In this document: positions 46,941 to 55,160 of the stretch, piece by piece
Numbering within the stretch: the stretch's first letter is position 1
Layout: the number at the start of each line of letters is the position of its first letter
DNA from: Orrella dioscoreae
Lineage (GTDB): Bacteria; Pseudomonadota; Gammaproteobacteria; Burkholderiales; Burkholderiaceae_B
DNA length: 64,000 bases
Reading direction: 5' to 3'
NCBI RefSeq assembly: GCF_900089455.2
Contig: NZ_LT907988.1
Location: 186,001-250,000 of the forward strand
The notes under the pieces: generated by a model
What the model was told of the DNA's origin: nothing
The model's database searches: none
Seen by the model: only the letters and a program-made list of their open reading frames with translations
Position numbers and translations under genes: made by a program

Positions 46941-48236
46941 TCAGCGGTAGGCGCGCAGGATGCGGTCGGCTTCGCGCTGTGCGTCGGCCATGGCCTGGGC
47001 GGGGGTCTTCGCGCCTGTCAGCGCAGCCTGCAGGTTGTCGTTCAGCAGCTTGGTCACGCGCTGGTTCTCATGCGTCGAGAACTCGGCCACGCTCACGGCG
47101 AGCTGGTCGCGCGCCACCACGGCGGCCGGCACGTCCTTGGCGTAGGTCTTCATCCGCTCGGTTTCCCAGGCGGCCGGCGTCACGGCGACGTAGCCGGTGG
47201 CGATGCTCCATTCGGCGGCGCGCTCGGGGGTCGTGGCCCACTTGGCGAAACGCACGGCGGCGGCCTGCTGCTCGGGCGTGGCGTTCTTGAAGACATAGAA
47301 GTTGCCGCCGCCGGTGGGGCTGCCGCCGCGCTTGCTGGCCGGCATCGGCGCCACGCCGAACGGGAACTTGGCGTTGCTGCGGATGTTGGTCAGGTTGCCG
47401 GTGGTCGTCCAGACGATGGCGGCCTTCCTTTCCAGGAAGTCCTTGGGCGTGGTGCCCCAGTCGATCGTGCCTTCGGGCATGACCTTGTGCTTGGCGGCCA
47501 GGTCGCGCCAGTACTGCACGGCCTCGACGACGCCCGGCTTGTCGAGGTAGACCTCGTTGCCGGCTTCGTTCATCAGGATCTCGCCGTGGGGCGTGGTGAG
47601 CGCCTGGAAGAGCCAATAGGCGAACGCGCCGCCCGACGGGATCTCGATGCCCCACTGCGTGACCTGGCCGTTGGCGTCGCGCTTGGTCAGCTTCTTGGCG
47701 GCCTCGACCAGTTCGGTCCAGGTGGCGGGCGCCTTGTCGGGATCCAGCCCGGCTTCGCGGAACAGGTCCTTGTTGTAGTACATCACGATGGTCGAACGCT
47801 GGAACGGCACGCCCCAGGTGTGGCCACCGCTGCGGCTGTTCTGCATGAAGGCGTCATAGAAGCCGCCCAGCCACTTCTGGTCGTCGGCGCTCTTGGCCAC
47901 CGCGTCGATGGGGACGATGGCTTCCTCGTCGATCAGCGTGAACATGTCGGTCGACAGCAGCACGGCCAGTTGCGGCGGCTTGCCGCCCTTGTGGGCGGTC
48001 AGCGCCTTGGCGATCGAGTCCTGGTAGGAGCCGGCGTACACGGGCTTGACCACGACGTCCGGGTTCTCCTTGTGGAACGCGGCGGCCATGTCGTCGATGA
48101 CCTTGGTGATCGGGCCGCCGACGGCCACGGGGTAGTAGAACTCGACTTCGACCGGGGCTTTCTGGGCCAGCGCGGGGCAGGCAGCCAACACACCGGCGAG
48201 GCCGATGCCGAGGGACTTCAGGATGGTGCGTCGCAT
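46941..48236 (-). CDS. ugpB: Glycerol-3-phosphate-type ABC transporter, periplasmic binding protein UgpB
   Basis: The 431-residue solute-binding family 1 protein has a signal peptide ending near residue 24 (LAACPALAQ). Its closest visible features are UgpB-like: VEFYYPVAVGGPITKVIDD at the start of the mature protein and WGVPFQRSTIVMYYNKDLFREAG. UgpB binds sn-glycerol-3-phosphate and glycerophosphodiesters. It is the second gene in the operon, 9 bp after ugpC. Specificity is inferred by resemblance and not proven. Confidence 0.85.
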   Translation of the reverse strand: MRRTILKSLGIGLAGVLAACPALAQKAPVEVEFYYPVAVGGPITKVIDDMAAAFHKENPDVVVKPVYAGSYQDSIAKALTAHKGGKPPQLAVLLSTDMFTLIDEEAIVPIDAVAKSADDQKWLGGFYDAFMQNSRSGGHTWGVPFQRSTIVMYYNKDLFREAGLDPDKAPATWTELVEAAKKLTKRDANGQVTQWGIEIPSGGAFAYWLFQALTTPHGEILMNEAGNEVYLDKPGVVEAVQYWRDLAAKHKVMPEGTIDWGTTPKDFLERKAAIVWTTTGNLTNIRSNAKFPFGVAPMPASKRGGSPTGGGNFYVFKNATPEQQAAAVRFAKWATTPERAAEWSIATGYVAVTPAAWETERMKTYAKDVPAAVVARDQLAVSVAEFSTHENQRVTKLLNDNLQAALTGAKTPAQAMADAQREADRILRAYR

Positions 48237-48245
48237 GGACGGCTC

Positions 48246-49319
48246 CTAGGGTTCGAGGAGAGGGCTCGGGGAAGAGGGCAGGGCGCGTCCGGACGCGCCG
48301 AAGAAATGCTGGTGGGCGGCATCCCATTCCAGGTGGACGATCTCGCCGGCACGGCAGGGCGACGCGCCGGGCACGCGCACGGCGGCGATGCCGGCCGCAC
48401 CCAGGTCGCAGGCCACGATGGAGTCCGCGCCGAAGTATTCGACGCTGGCGACGCGTGCACGCCAGCGGCCCGTGATGTCCAGGCGCATGTGCTCGGGGCG
48501 CACGCCCAGCTTTTGGGCGCCGGCGCCGGCGCCGCGCAACGCCGGGCCGTGGCTGCCGGCCAGCACGGGCACGCCGTGCAGCGTTTCGAGCGTCAGCACG
48601 TTCATGGGCGGCGTGCCGATGAAGCGCGCGGCGAACTCGCTGGCGGGCCGGGCATAAAGCGCGTCGGGGGTGTCGTGCTGTTCGATGCGTCCGCCGTTCA
48701 GCAGCACGACCTTGTCGGCCATGCTCATGGCCTCGGTCTGGTCGTGCGTGACGTAGACCATCGTGATGCCCAGCTGGCGTTGCAGCGCGCGGATCTCGCG
48801 GCGCATGTCGTGGCGCAGCTGTGCATCCAGGTTGGACAGCGGCTCGTCCATCAGGCAGACGGGGGCTTCGGAGATGACCGCGCGGCCCAGCGCGACGCGC
48901 TGCTGCTGGCCGCCCGAGAGTTGCGAAGGCTTGCGGTCGAGCAGGGCGTCCAGGCCCAGCAGCTGCGCCACGCGTTGCAGGCGGGCGGCGTGGTCGCGGG
49001 CGGGTTCGCGGCGGACCTTCAGGCCGAAGAGGATGTTCTCGCGCACGGACAGGTGCGGGAACAGCGCATAGGACTGGAACACCATCGAGATGCGGCGTTG
49101 CGACGGCGGCAGCTGCGTCACGTCGCGCCCGCCGATCACCACGGTGCCGGCGGTGGGCGTGTCGAGTCCCGCGATCATGCGCAGGGTGGTCGACTTGCCG
49201 CAGCCCGACGGGCCCAGCAGGACCGTGAACGTGCCTGCCTCGACGACGATGTCGATGCCGCTGATGGCGAGGTGGTCGCCATAGCGCTTTTCCAGGCTGT
49301 CGAGGACGATGGAGGACAT
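48246..49319 (-). CDS. ugpC: Glycerol-3-phosphate-type ABC transporter, ATP-binding protein UgpC
   Basis: The 357-residue ATPase of the MalK/UgpC class has Walker A GPSGCGKST (36-44), signature LSGGQQQR near 138, Walker B CLMDEPLSNLDAQ, the VTHDQTEAMSMAD H-loop and a C-terminal TOBE/OB regulatory domain (about 240-350). It heads the second importer operon. A TGAAAACCTTTACA site lies 38 bp upstream, matching the LacI-type operator in the next operon at 12 of 14 bases. Confidence 0.9.
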   Translation of the reverse strand: MSSIVLDSLEKRYGDHLAISGIDIVVEAGTFTVLLGPSGCGKSTTLRMIAGLDTPTAGTVVIGGRDVTQLPPSQRRISMVFQSYALFPHLSVRENILFGLKVRREPARDHAARLQRVAQLLGLDALLDRKPSQLSGGQQQRVALGRAVISEAPVCLMDEPLSNLDAQLRHDMRREIRALQRQLGITMVYVTHDQTEAMSMADKVVLLNGGRIEQHDTPDALYARPASEFAARFIGTPPMNVLTLETLHGVPVLAGSHGPALRGAGAGAQKLGVRPEHMRLDITGRWRARVASVEYFGADSIVACDLGAAGIAAVRVPGASPCRAGEIVHLEWDAAHQHFFGASGRALPSSPSPLLEP

Positions 49320-49356
49320 GATGGGAAGGAGTGGGACGCTTCTGCGGCGTCTCGAA

Positions 49357-49370
49357 TGAAAACCTTTACA
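49357..49370. promoter_or_regulatory. Candidate LacI-type operator upstream of ugpC (TGAAAACCTTTACA)
   Basis: It matches the perfect palindrome TGAAAACGTTTTCA at 55025-55038 at 12 of 14 positions and lies 38 bp before ugpC. It suggests that the LacI-family gene at 53952 also governs this operon. Confidence 0.55.
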
Positions 49371-49437
49371 TCATCGCGGCGGAAAATGACGGCCGTATTG
49401 CAGGCCGCCTTCGTTTCGCTGTCGATGGATGCGTCGT

Positions 49438-50259
49438 CTACTCGTCGATCAACGCGCCTTCCTCATGGAAGGGATAGGGGCCGGGAAATTCGCCCAGGAC
49501 GGCCGAATGCGTGGTCAGCGCGCCGCCTTGCCAGGTGTGCAGCTGGTAGCCCGGCGGTTCCATCACGAAGGCCGACGGGCCGGCCGGCCGCAGGTCCAGC
49601 GCGATCTGGTGCGCGGTGCCGGGGCAGCACGAGGCCACGGTGCCGCCGAAGCGCGCATAGATCGTGCGGTGCAGGTGGCCGCAGATGATGCGTTCGATGT
49701 TCGGGTGACGGCCGACCAGCGCCGCCAGTTCCGGTGCGCCGGACAGCAAACCGATGGCGTCCATGTGCGCGATGCCGGTCTTGAACGGCGGGTGGTGCAT
49801 GGCGATCAGCGTCGGGCGGCCCGGCTCGCGCGCCAGCTCGGTCTCCAGCCACTGCAGGCGCTCGGCGCACAGCGCGCCGTGGCCTTTGAACGGCACCACC
49901 GTATCCAGCGCGAGGATGCGCACGGGATACTGCTCCACGGCGTACTGGACGAACGGGCCGTCCGTGCGCAGGTAGGCATGCTCGGGGAAGGCGTCGGCCA
50001 GCGCCTGGCGGTCATCGTGGTTGCCGGGCAGCAGGAAGAAAGGCAGCTGCAGCGGCGCCAGCAGGTGGCGCAGGTGGGCATATTCCGCGGGGCGCCCGAA
50101 GTCGGTCAGGTCGCCGGTGATCACCACGCAGTCCGGACGCGGATCGAGGCGGTTCAGCGCGTCGACGACAGGCGGAAGATAGGCGTCGGTCTCCACCACG
50201 CGATAGGCCTTCTGGCCGGGCAGGCGGATGTGCAGGTCGCTGATTTGGGCAATGAGCAT
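49438..50259 (-). CDS. Calcineurin-like metallophosphoesterase (CpdA/GpdQ-type phosphodiesterase)
   Basis: The 273-residue enzyme has all five blocks of the metallophosphoesterase fold: D-x-H in QISDLHI (8-10), GDLTDFG, GNHDDRQ, AMHHPPF and CGHLHRT. Together they bind two metal ions. The length and motif spacing resemble class III cyclic-nucleotide phosphodiesterases and glycerophosphodiesterase GpdQ. As the last gene of the LacI/ABC importer operon it likely splits an imported phosphodiester. It lies 13 bp after the ATPase. Confidence 0.88.
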   Translation of the reverse strand: MLIAQISDLHIRLPGQKAYRVVETDAYLPPVVDALNRLDPRPDCVVITGDLTDFGRPAEYAHLRHLLAPLQLPFFLLPGNHDDRQALADAFPEHAYLRTDGPFVQYAVEQYPVRILALDTVVPFKGHGALCAERLQWLETELAREPGRPTLIAMHHPPFKTGIAHMDAIGLLSGAPELAALVGRHPNIERIICGHLHRTIYARFGGTVASCCPGTAHQIALDLRPAGPSAFVMEPPGYQLHTWQGGALTTHSAVLGEFPGPYPFHEEGALIDE

Positions 50260-50272
50260 GTCGGGTTCTGCT

Positions 50273-51259
50273 TCAGGGGTGGAAATGGGCCAGGCGCACG
50301 CTGACGCGTTCGCCGGGTTGATGCGTGTTGTCGTGGGGGGCGGTGATGCTCAGGTGCTGGCCGTCTTCCAGCCGCACTTCCAGCCTGACGGACTCGCCCA
50401 GGAAATAGCGGTCGCGCACGCGGCCAGTGAGCGCGCCGGGTTCGGGCGCGTGCAGGCTGGCCTGGTGCGGCCGGAAGCGCAGCGTGGCGTCGCCCGCCAC
50501 CAGCAGGCCGTCATGCGCCGCGCCCTGCAAGGTGCAGAGGCTGCCGATGAACTGCGCCACGAACGGGGTCCGCGGGGCGTGATAGATCGTCTCGGCGTCG
50601 CCGATCTGTTCCAGGCGGCCCGCGGACATCACGGCGATGCGGTTGCCCAGCATCATGGCTTCCTCCTGGTCGTGCGTGACGATGATCGTGGTGATGCCCA
50701 ATTGGCGCAGCATCTGCGCCAACTCCACGCGCAGGTGCTCGCGCAGCTGCGCGTCCAGGGCGGTCAGCGGCTCGTCCAGCAGCAGCACGCGCGGACGGAT
50801 GGCCAGCGCGCGCGCCAGGGCCACGCGTTGGCGCTGGCCGCCGGACAGCTGGTCGATGCGCCGGGCCGCGTGCGCGTCCAGCTGCACCAGCGCCAGCATC
50901 TCGCGTGCCCGCGCGTCACGCCCGGCGCGCGGCATGCCGCGCACCTTCAGGCCGTAGGCCACGTTGTCCAGCACGTTCATGTTGGGGAACAGGGCATAGT
51001 TCTGGAACACCACGCCCACGCCGCGCGCCTCTGCCGGCAAGGCGCTCACGTCCTGGCCGTCGAAGCGGATGGCGCTGCCGGCGTCGGCGCGCTCCAGGCC
51101 GGCGATCAGGCGCAGCAGCGTGGTCTTGCCGCAGCCGGAGGGACCCAGCAGCGCCAGGATCTCGCCGCCTTCGACCGTGAGGTCCAGCGGATGCAGGGCC
51201 CGGCTGCCGTCGGGCCAGGTCTTGGCGCATTGCGCCAGGTCGATGCGAACAGCGCTCAT
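50273..51259 (-). CDS. ABC transporter ATP-binding protein (PotA/FbpC-like)
   Basis: The 328-residue ATPase uses the ATG at 51259. Walker A is GPSGCGKTT (39-47), the signature is LSGGQRQR and Walker B VLLLDEPLTALD, followed by VTHDQEEAMML and a C-terminal TOBE domain (about 255-325). It pairs with the two upstream permeases. It overlaps the preceding permease by 4 bp. The class is the one used for iron(III), spermidine, phosphonate and related importers. Confidence 0.92.
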   Translation of the reverse strand: MSAVRIDLAQCAKTWPDGSRALHPLDLTVEGGEILALLGPSGCGKTTLLRLIAGLERADAGSAIRFDGQDVSALPAEARGVGVVFQNYALFPNMNVLDNVAYGLKVRGMPRAGRDARAREMLALVQLDAHAARRIDQLSGGQRQRVALARALAIRPRVLLLDEPLTALDAQLREHLRVELAQMLRQLGITTIIVTHDQEEAMMLGNRIAVMSAGRLEQIGDAETIYHAPRTPFVAQFIGSLCTLQGAAHDGLLVAGDATLRFRPHQASLHAPEPGALTGRVRDRYFLGESVRLEVRLEDGQHLSITAPHDNTHQPGERVSVRLAHFHP

Positions 51260-52116
51260 GAGTGTGTCGTCGTGTTGGGGGGGACCGCCGCATGGGCGCG
51301 GCGCGTACCCCGGTTTGCCAGCCATTGCAGGCCCACCAGCAGGGGCAGCAGCATCAGCAGGAAGACCAGCGTGTAGGCCGAGGCGATCTCGAGCCGCATG
51401 GAGGCGTAGCTGTCGGCCAGGCCGACAGGCAAGGTCTTGGTGAGCGGCGTGTGCAGCAACCAGGTCAGGTTGAACTCGCCGATGGAAAGCGTGAGCACCG
51501 TCAGCGCGCCGGTCAGGATGCCGGGCGCGGCATTGGGCACGATGATGGTCAGGAAGCGGCGCAGGCGCGAGGCGCCCAGCGTGGCGGCCGCTTCGTCCAG
51601 GCCGAGCAGGCCCTGCTGCGACATGGCGGCACGGGTGGCGCGCACCATGAAGGGCAGGGTGAACAGCACGTGGCCGATGACGATGAACCACAGGCTGCCG
51701 CGCAGGCCGGACACCGTGCCCCATGAGATGATGAGGGCCAGCGCCGATGCCAGCCCCGGCACCGCCACGGGCAGGCTCATCAGCTCTTCCAGCGCGCGCG
51801 CCGCGCGGCCCTGGAAGACCGTCAGCGCCCACGCCAGCGGCACGCCCAGCGCCACGCAGACCGCGAGCGTCAGGAACGCCACGGTGAAGGTGCGGCCGAT
51901 GGTGTCGGCATACAGCGACCAGACCTCGGTCACCCAGCGCAGCGTGAGCCCGCTGGACAGCCCGACGAAGTAGTTCTTCGTGAGGCCCGCCAGCACCGAC
52001 AGCACGACGGGGCCGATGAGGAAAGCCGCGACGGCCAGCGTCACGGTCGCGCCCAGCCGGGCGTCCCAGCGGTCGCCGCGCGCGGCGAGCGGGGTGTGAG
52101 AAGAAACCTTAGCCAC
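51256..52116 (-). CDS. ABC transporter permease (second of pair)
   Basis: The 286-residue permease begins with GTG at 52116, with GGAGG 5 bases upstream, inside the end of the previous gene (8-bp overlap). Six membrane segments (AFLIGPVVLSVLAG first) carry the EAA loop LDEAAATLGASRLRRFLTIIVP. It resembles PhnV/PotC-type permeases. It is coupled to its partner permease by overlap. Confidence 0.88.
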   Translation of the reverse strand: MAKVSSHTPLAARGDRWDARLGATVTLAVAAFLIGPVVLSVLAGLTKNYFVGLSSGLTLRWVTEVWSLYADTIGRTFTVAFLTLAVCVALGVPLAWALTVFQGRAARALEELMSLPVAVPGLASALALIISWGTVSGLRGSLWFIVIGHVLFTLPFMVRATRAAMSQQGLLGLDEAAATLGASRLRRFLTIIVPNAAPGILTGALTVLTLSIGEFNLTWLLHTPLTKTLPVGLADSYASMRLEIASAYTLVFLLMLLPLLVGLQWLANRGTRRAHAAVPPNTTTHS

Positions 52117-52933
52117 CGGCGCCTCCGCGTGTGCCCGCCAGGCTGTGCGCGGCATACAGCACGGCCCAGGTGGCAAGGCCCAGCAGCACCGACAGCGCCG
52201 CGGCGACCGGAATGTTCGCGTAGTTGGTGAACTCGTTGTAGATGGTGAGCGGCAGCACGTTGATCTGCGTGGCGAGGGTGAAGGCGGTGCCGAAGGCGCC
52301 CATGCTGGTCGCGAAGCTCATGGCGCCCGCGCCGATCAGGGCAGGTTTGAGCGCGGGCAGTTCGATGTCCACCAGGCGGCGCCAGGCGCCTGCGCCCAGC
52401 GTGCGGCCCGCGTCGAGCAGGCTGGGATCCATCTGCTGCGCGGCGGCCGACACCATGCCGATGGCGCGTGGCAAGGAGAAGTACAGATAGCCCACGAAGA
52501 GTCCGGCCATGCCGTAGGCGAAGGCGCGCGGCTCGCCGGTCAACCATTCCGTGAGCGAGGACAGCACCCCCTGGCGGCCGGCCAGCAGGATCACCAGGAA
52601 TCCCACGACCACGCCGGGAAAGGCGAGCGGAAAGGTCAGCAGCGCCACCAGCGTGGCGCGGCCGGGAAAGCGGGGGTGGCGCGCCAGGAAACGCCCCACC
52701 GGCAAGGCCAGCAGCAGCGTGGCGAGCGTGGCGGCCAGCGACAGCGCCACGGTGTTGCCCAGGCTGCGCCAGTACAGCGGCTGCGTCAGGACCTGCCAAT
52801 ATGCGGCGCCGAACGCATCGCCTTCGCGGCCCGCCGCGCCCACCCATGCCAGGTTCAGCATGGGCAGGGCCCAGAAGGCCGTGAAGAGCGCCGCCGCGGG
52901 CGCACCGAAGAAGAGCCAGCCGCGGCGGCGCAT
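52109..52933 (-). CDS. ABC transporter permease (first of pair)
   Basis: The 274-residue permease uses the ATG at 52933, 2 bp after the binding-protein stop. It has about six membrane segments and the EAA-loop equivalent LLDAGRTLGAGAWRRLVDIELP. It resembles PhnU/PotB-type permeases that work with PotA-like ATPases. The stop overlaps the next permease's GTG. Confidence 0.88.
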   Translation of the reverse strand: MRRRGWLFFGAPAAALFTAFWALPMLNLAWVGAAGREGDAFGAAYWQVLTQPLYWRSLGNTVALSLAATLATLLLALPVGRFLARHPRFPGRATLVALLTFPLAFPGVVVGFLVILLAGRQGVLSSLTEWLTGEPRAFAYGMAGLFVGYLYFSLPRAIGMVSAAAQQMDPSLLDAGRTLGAGAWRRLVDIELPALKPALIGAGAMSFATSMGAFGTAFTLATQINVLPLTIYNEFTNYANIPVAAALSVLLGLATWAVLYAAHSLAGTRGGAGG

Positions 52934-52935
52934 GG

Positions 52936-53955
52936 TCAGTTCACTTCCTTGTTGTAGCGGTCCGAGAAGCCACGCTGGGCATCGGCCATGTGGCCATAGT
53001 CCACCGTGCCGGCGCGGGCATAGTCGCTGTCGGGCAGGAACTTCTTCTGCGCTTCGGCAGACATGGCGCCGGCGCGCACGGGGCGCAGGAAGGCGTTGGC
53101 CCAGATGGCCTGGCCTTCGTCGGACAGCACGAAGTCCAGCACCTTGCGGCCGTTGTCGGCGCGCGGCGCGCCTTGCACCAGGCTCATCACGTAGGGCACG
53201 GCGATGGTGCCTTCGGCGGGAATGACGAATTCGACGTTGGCGCCGTCCTTGTACTTGGCGCGGTAGGCGTTGAAGTCGTAGTCCACCAGGATCGGGATTT
53301 CGCCCGACAGCACGCGGGCGTAGGCGGTCTGCTTCGGCACGATGGGCTGGTTGGCCTTCATGTCGCGGAACCACTTGATGGCAGGATCGAAGTTGTCCAG
53401 CGAGCCGCCGAGCGCGCGGTTCAGCGCGACGGCGCCGACGTAGCCGACGAAGGCCGAGGCGGGGTCCAGATAGCCGACCAGGCCGCGGTACTCGGGCTTT
53501 TGCAGGTCGGCCCACGACTTGGGCACGGGCTTGCCGCGCAGGGCGTCGACGTTGACCATGAAGCCCAGCGTGCCGGAGTGGATGGCGAACCACTTGCCGT
53601 CGGCGTCCTTCAGGCCGGCGGGAATGTCGTCCCAGTGCGCGGGCTTGTAGCCGGTCACCAGGCCATCCTTGTCGGCCTGGATGCCGAAGGTCACGCCGTA
53701 GTACACGACGTCGGCCACGGGATTGGCCTTTTCGGCTGCCAACGAGGCCAGCGATTGCCCGGAGTTCTTGTTGTCGCCGGGCACGGCGATGCCGGTCTTC
53801 TCCTTGATGACACGCAGTTGCGTGCCCCAGTCGGCCCATTCTGGCGGGCAGTTGTAGCAGATGGCGGTCTGGGCCTGCGCCTGGGCAGCGGCGCCGGCGC
53901 ACAGGCCGAGCGCCAGCAGGGCGGCGCGCAGCAGGCGGGTGGGACGGGAGGTCAT
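52936..53955 (-). CDS. ABC transporter periplasmic binding protein
   Basis: The 339-residue protein has a signal peptide (hydrophobic 8-24, cleavage near AQAQA). The mature start (ICYNCPPEWADWGTQLRV) and GYLDPASAFVGYVGAVALNRALGG place it in the solute-binding family that serves iron(III), polyamine, phosphonate and similar importers. Its start overlaps the lacI-type gene by 4 bp. No ferric-binding tyrosine pair was identified, and the phosphodiesterase in the same operon argues for a phosphorylated organic solute. Confidence 0.85.
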   Translation of the reverse strand: MTSRPTRLLRAALLALGLCAGAAAQAQAQTAICYNCPPEWADWGTQLRVIKEKTGIAVPGDNKNSGQSLASLAAEKANPVADVVYYGVTFGIQADKDGLVTGYKPAHWDDIPAGLKDADGKWFAIHSGTLGFMVNVDALRGKPVPKSWADLQKPEYRGLVGYLDPASAFVGYVGAVALNRALGGSLDNFDPAIKWFRDMKANQPIVPKQTAYARVLSGEIPILVDYDFNAYRAKYKDGANVEFVIPAEGTIAVPYVMSLVQGAPRADNGRKVLDFVLSDEGQAIWANAFLRPVRAGAMSAEAQKKFLPDSDYARAGTVDYGHMADAQRGFSDRYNKEVN

Positions 53956-55010
53956 GGTGAGGTCTTCCTGGTTCGGGAGGGGCGGGGAGAATCCTGGGTG
54001 TTGGCGCCGGCGGCGACCGTGCCGCCGGTGATCACGCCGTGCAGCAGCCGGTCCGAGCGCGGGGTGACGCCCTGGATCTGGCCAAGCAGGTTGGCGCTGG
54101 CCGCGCGGCCGATCTCGCGGCTGGGCTGGCGCACGGTGGTCAGCGGCGGGGTCATCAGCGCGCCGAAATCCATGCCGTCGAAGCCGCAGACGGAGATGTC
54201 CTGCGGCACGCGCAGGCCCAGCGTGAGCAGCGCGGCAATGACCGAGGCGGCCAGCAGGTCGTTCGAGCAGAACAGCGCGGTGGGCGCCGGGCCGTCGCGC
54301 AGCAGGGCCTGCAGTTGCGCGGCGTCGGCGCCGGTGTGGGCGGGCATGGCCCAGTGGGCCACTTCTTCCATGCCGAGCTTGCGCGCCTGGGCGCGCGCGC
54401 CGTGCAGGCGGCGGCGGGCGCGGTCGGAGGCCGTCAGCGGACCGGTCAGGAAGGCGATGCGGCGATGGCCGCATTCCGCCAGGTGCCGCACCATGTCCGC
54501 GGCGGCGCGGCGGTTGTCCACCGAGGCGTAGGGATGACGGCTGGATTCGTTGTAGACCAGCACATAGGGCATGCGGGCCTTGTGCAGCGTATCGGGCAGC
54601 GCGCTGCGCGCGGCGTCCGCCACGGTCAGGATCAGGCCTTCCACCTGATGGTCGATGAGCGCCTGTACCGCTTCCGCTTCACGGTCGGGGTCGTAGCCGG
54701 CGACGGTCAGCATCACGCTGTAGCCGGATTCCCGCGCACATTGCTCCGCGCCTTCGAAGCACTCGGCGAAAACGGGGTTCGACAGGGTGGGCAGCACCAG
54801 TCCGATGGTGCGCGTGCTGCCCGAGCGCAGGCTGCGGCCCACCCGGTTGGGGCGGAAACCGTGGCGCTGCGCGATGTCGCTGATGTGCGCGAGCGTATCG
54901 GCCTTGAGCAGGGCGGGCTGGTTGAAGGCGCGCGAGACGGTGGCGATGGACACGCCGGCTTCTTCTGCAATCTGGACGATGGACAAGCGTGTCGGGCTGC
55001 GGTGGGGCAT
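53952..55010 (-). CDS. LacI-family transcriptional regulator
   Basis: The 352-residue regulator starts at the ATG at 55010. An N-terminal LacI helix-turn-helix (about 9-30, SIVQIAEEAGVSIATVSRAF) and hinge (RVGRSL) are followed by a periplasmic-binding-type ligand domain (about 67-330). The paired halves include GLILTVADAA and GFDGMDFGALMTPPLTTV, as in GntR/GalR-type sugar repressors. It is the first gene of the importer operon and overlaps the binding protein by 4 bp. Its own operator lies 15 bp upstream at 55025-55038, which implies autoregulation. Confidence 0.92.
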   Translation of the reverse strand: MPHRSPTRLSIVQIAEEAGVSIATVSRAFNQPALLKADTLAHISDIAQRHGFRPNRVGRSLRSGSTRTIGLVLPTLSNPVFAECFEGAEQCARESGYSVMLTVAGYDPDREAEAVQALIDHQVEGLILTVADAARSALPDTLHKARMPYVLVYNESSRHPYASVDNRRAAADMVRHLAECGHRRIAFLTGPLTASDRARRRLHGARAQARKLGMEEVAHWAMPAHTGADAAQLQALLRDGPAPTALFCSNDLLAASVIAALLTLGLRVPQDISVCGFDGMDFGALMTPPLTTVRQPSREIGRAASANLLGQIQGVTPRSDRLLHGVITGGTVAAGANTQDSPRPSRTRKTSP

Positions 55011-55024
55011 CGTGTCGTCTCGGT

Positions 55025-55038
55025 TGAAAACGTTTTCA
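55025..55038. promoter_or_regulatory. LacI-type operator, perfect palindrome TGAAAACGTTTTCA
   Basis: A 14-bp perfect palindrome with central CG, as LacI/GalR-family proteins prefer, lies 15 bp upstream of the LacI-family gene and 123 bp from the divergent PLP enzyme. A related site lies before ugpC. Confidence 0.8.
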
Positions 55039-55160
55039 TTTTCCCTTGGCGATATGACGTGCGTATTGCAACCATGACGGACCCGCCACGCGACCATTCA
55101 GCGCCCCGTCAAAGGCAGCCGCGTAGTATCGTGTCTCCAAACATTACGGCTTCTCTACCC

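Noticed and set aside
46908-49688. 926-codon plus-strand frame opposite the ugp genes
   Set aside because: It covers well-defined ABC transporter genes on the other strand and has no family features; a GC-driven shadow frame.
54039-55160. Upstream extension of the DSD1-type enzyme frame
   Set aside because: The extension lies antisense in the LacI-family gene; the family similarity and a proper ATG begin at 55161.
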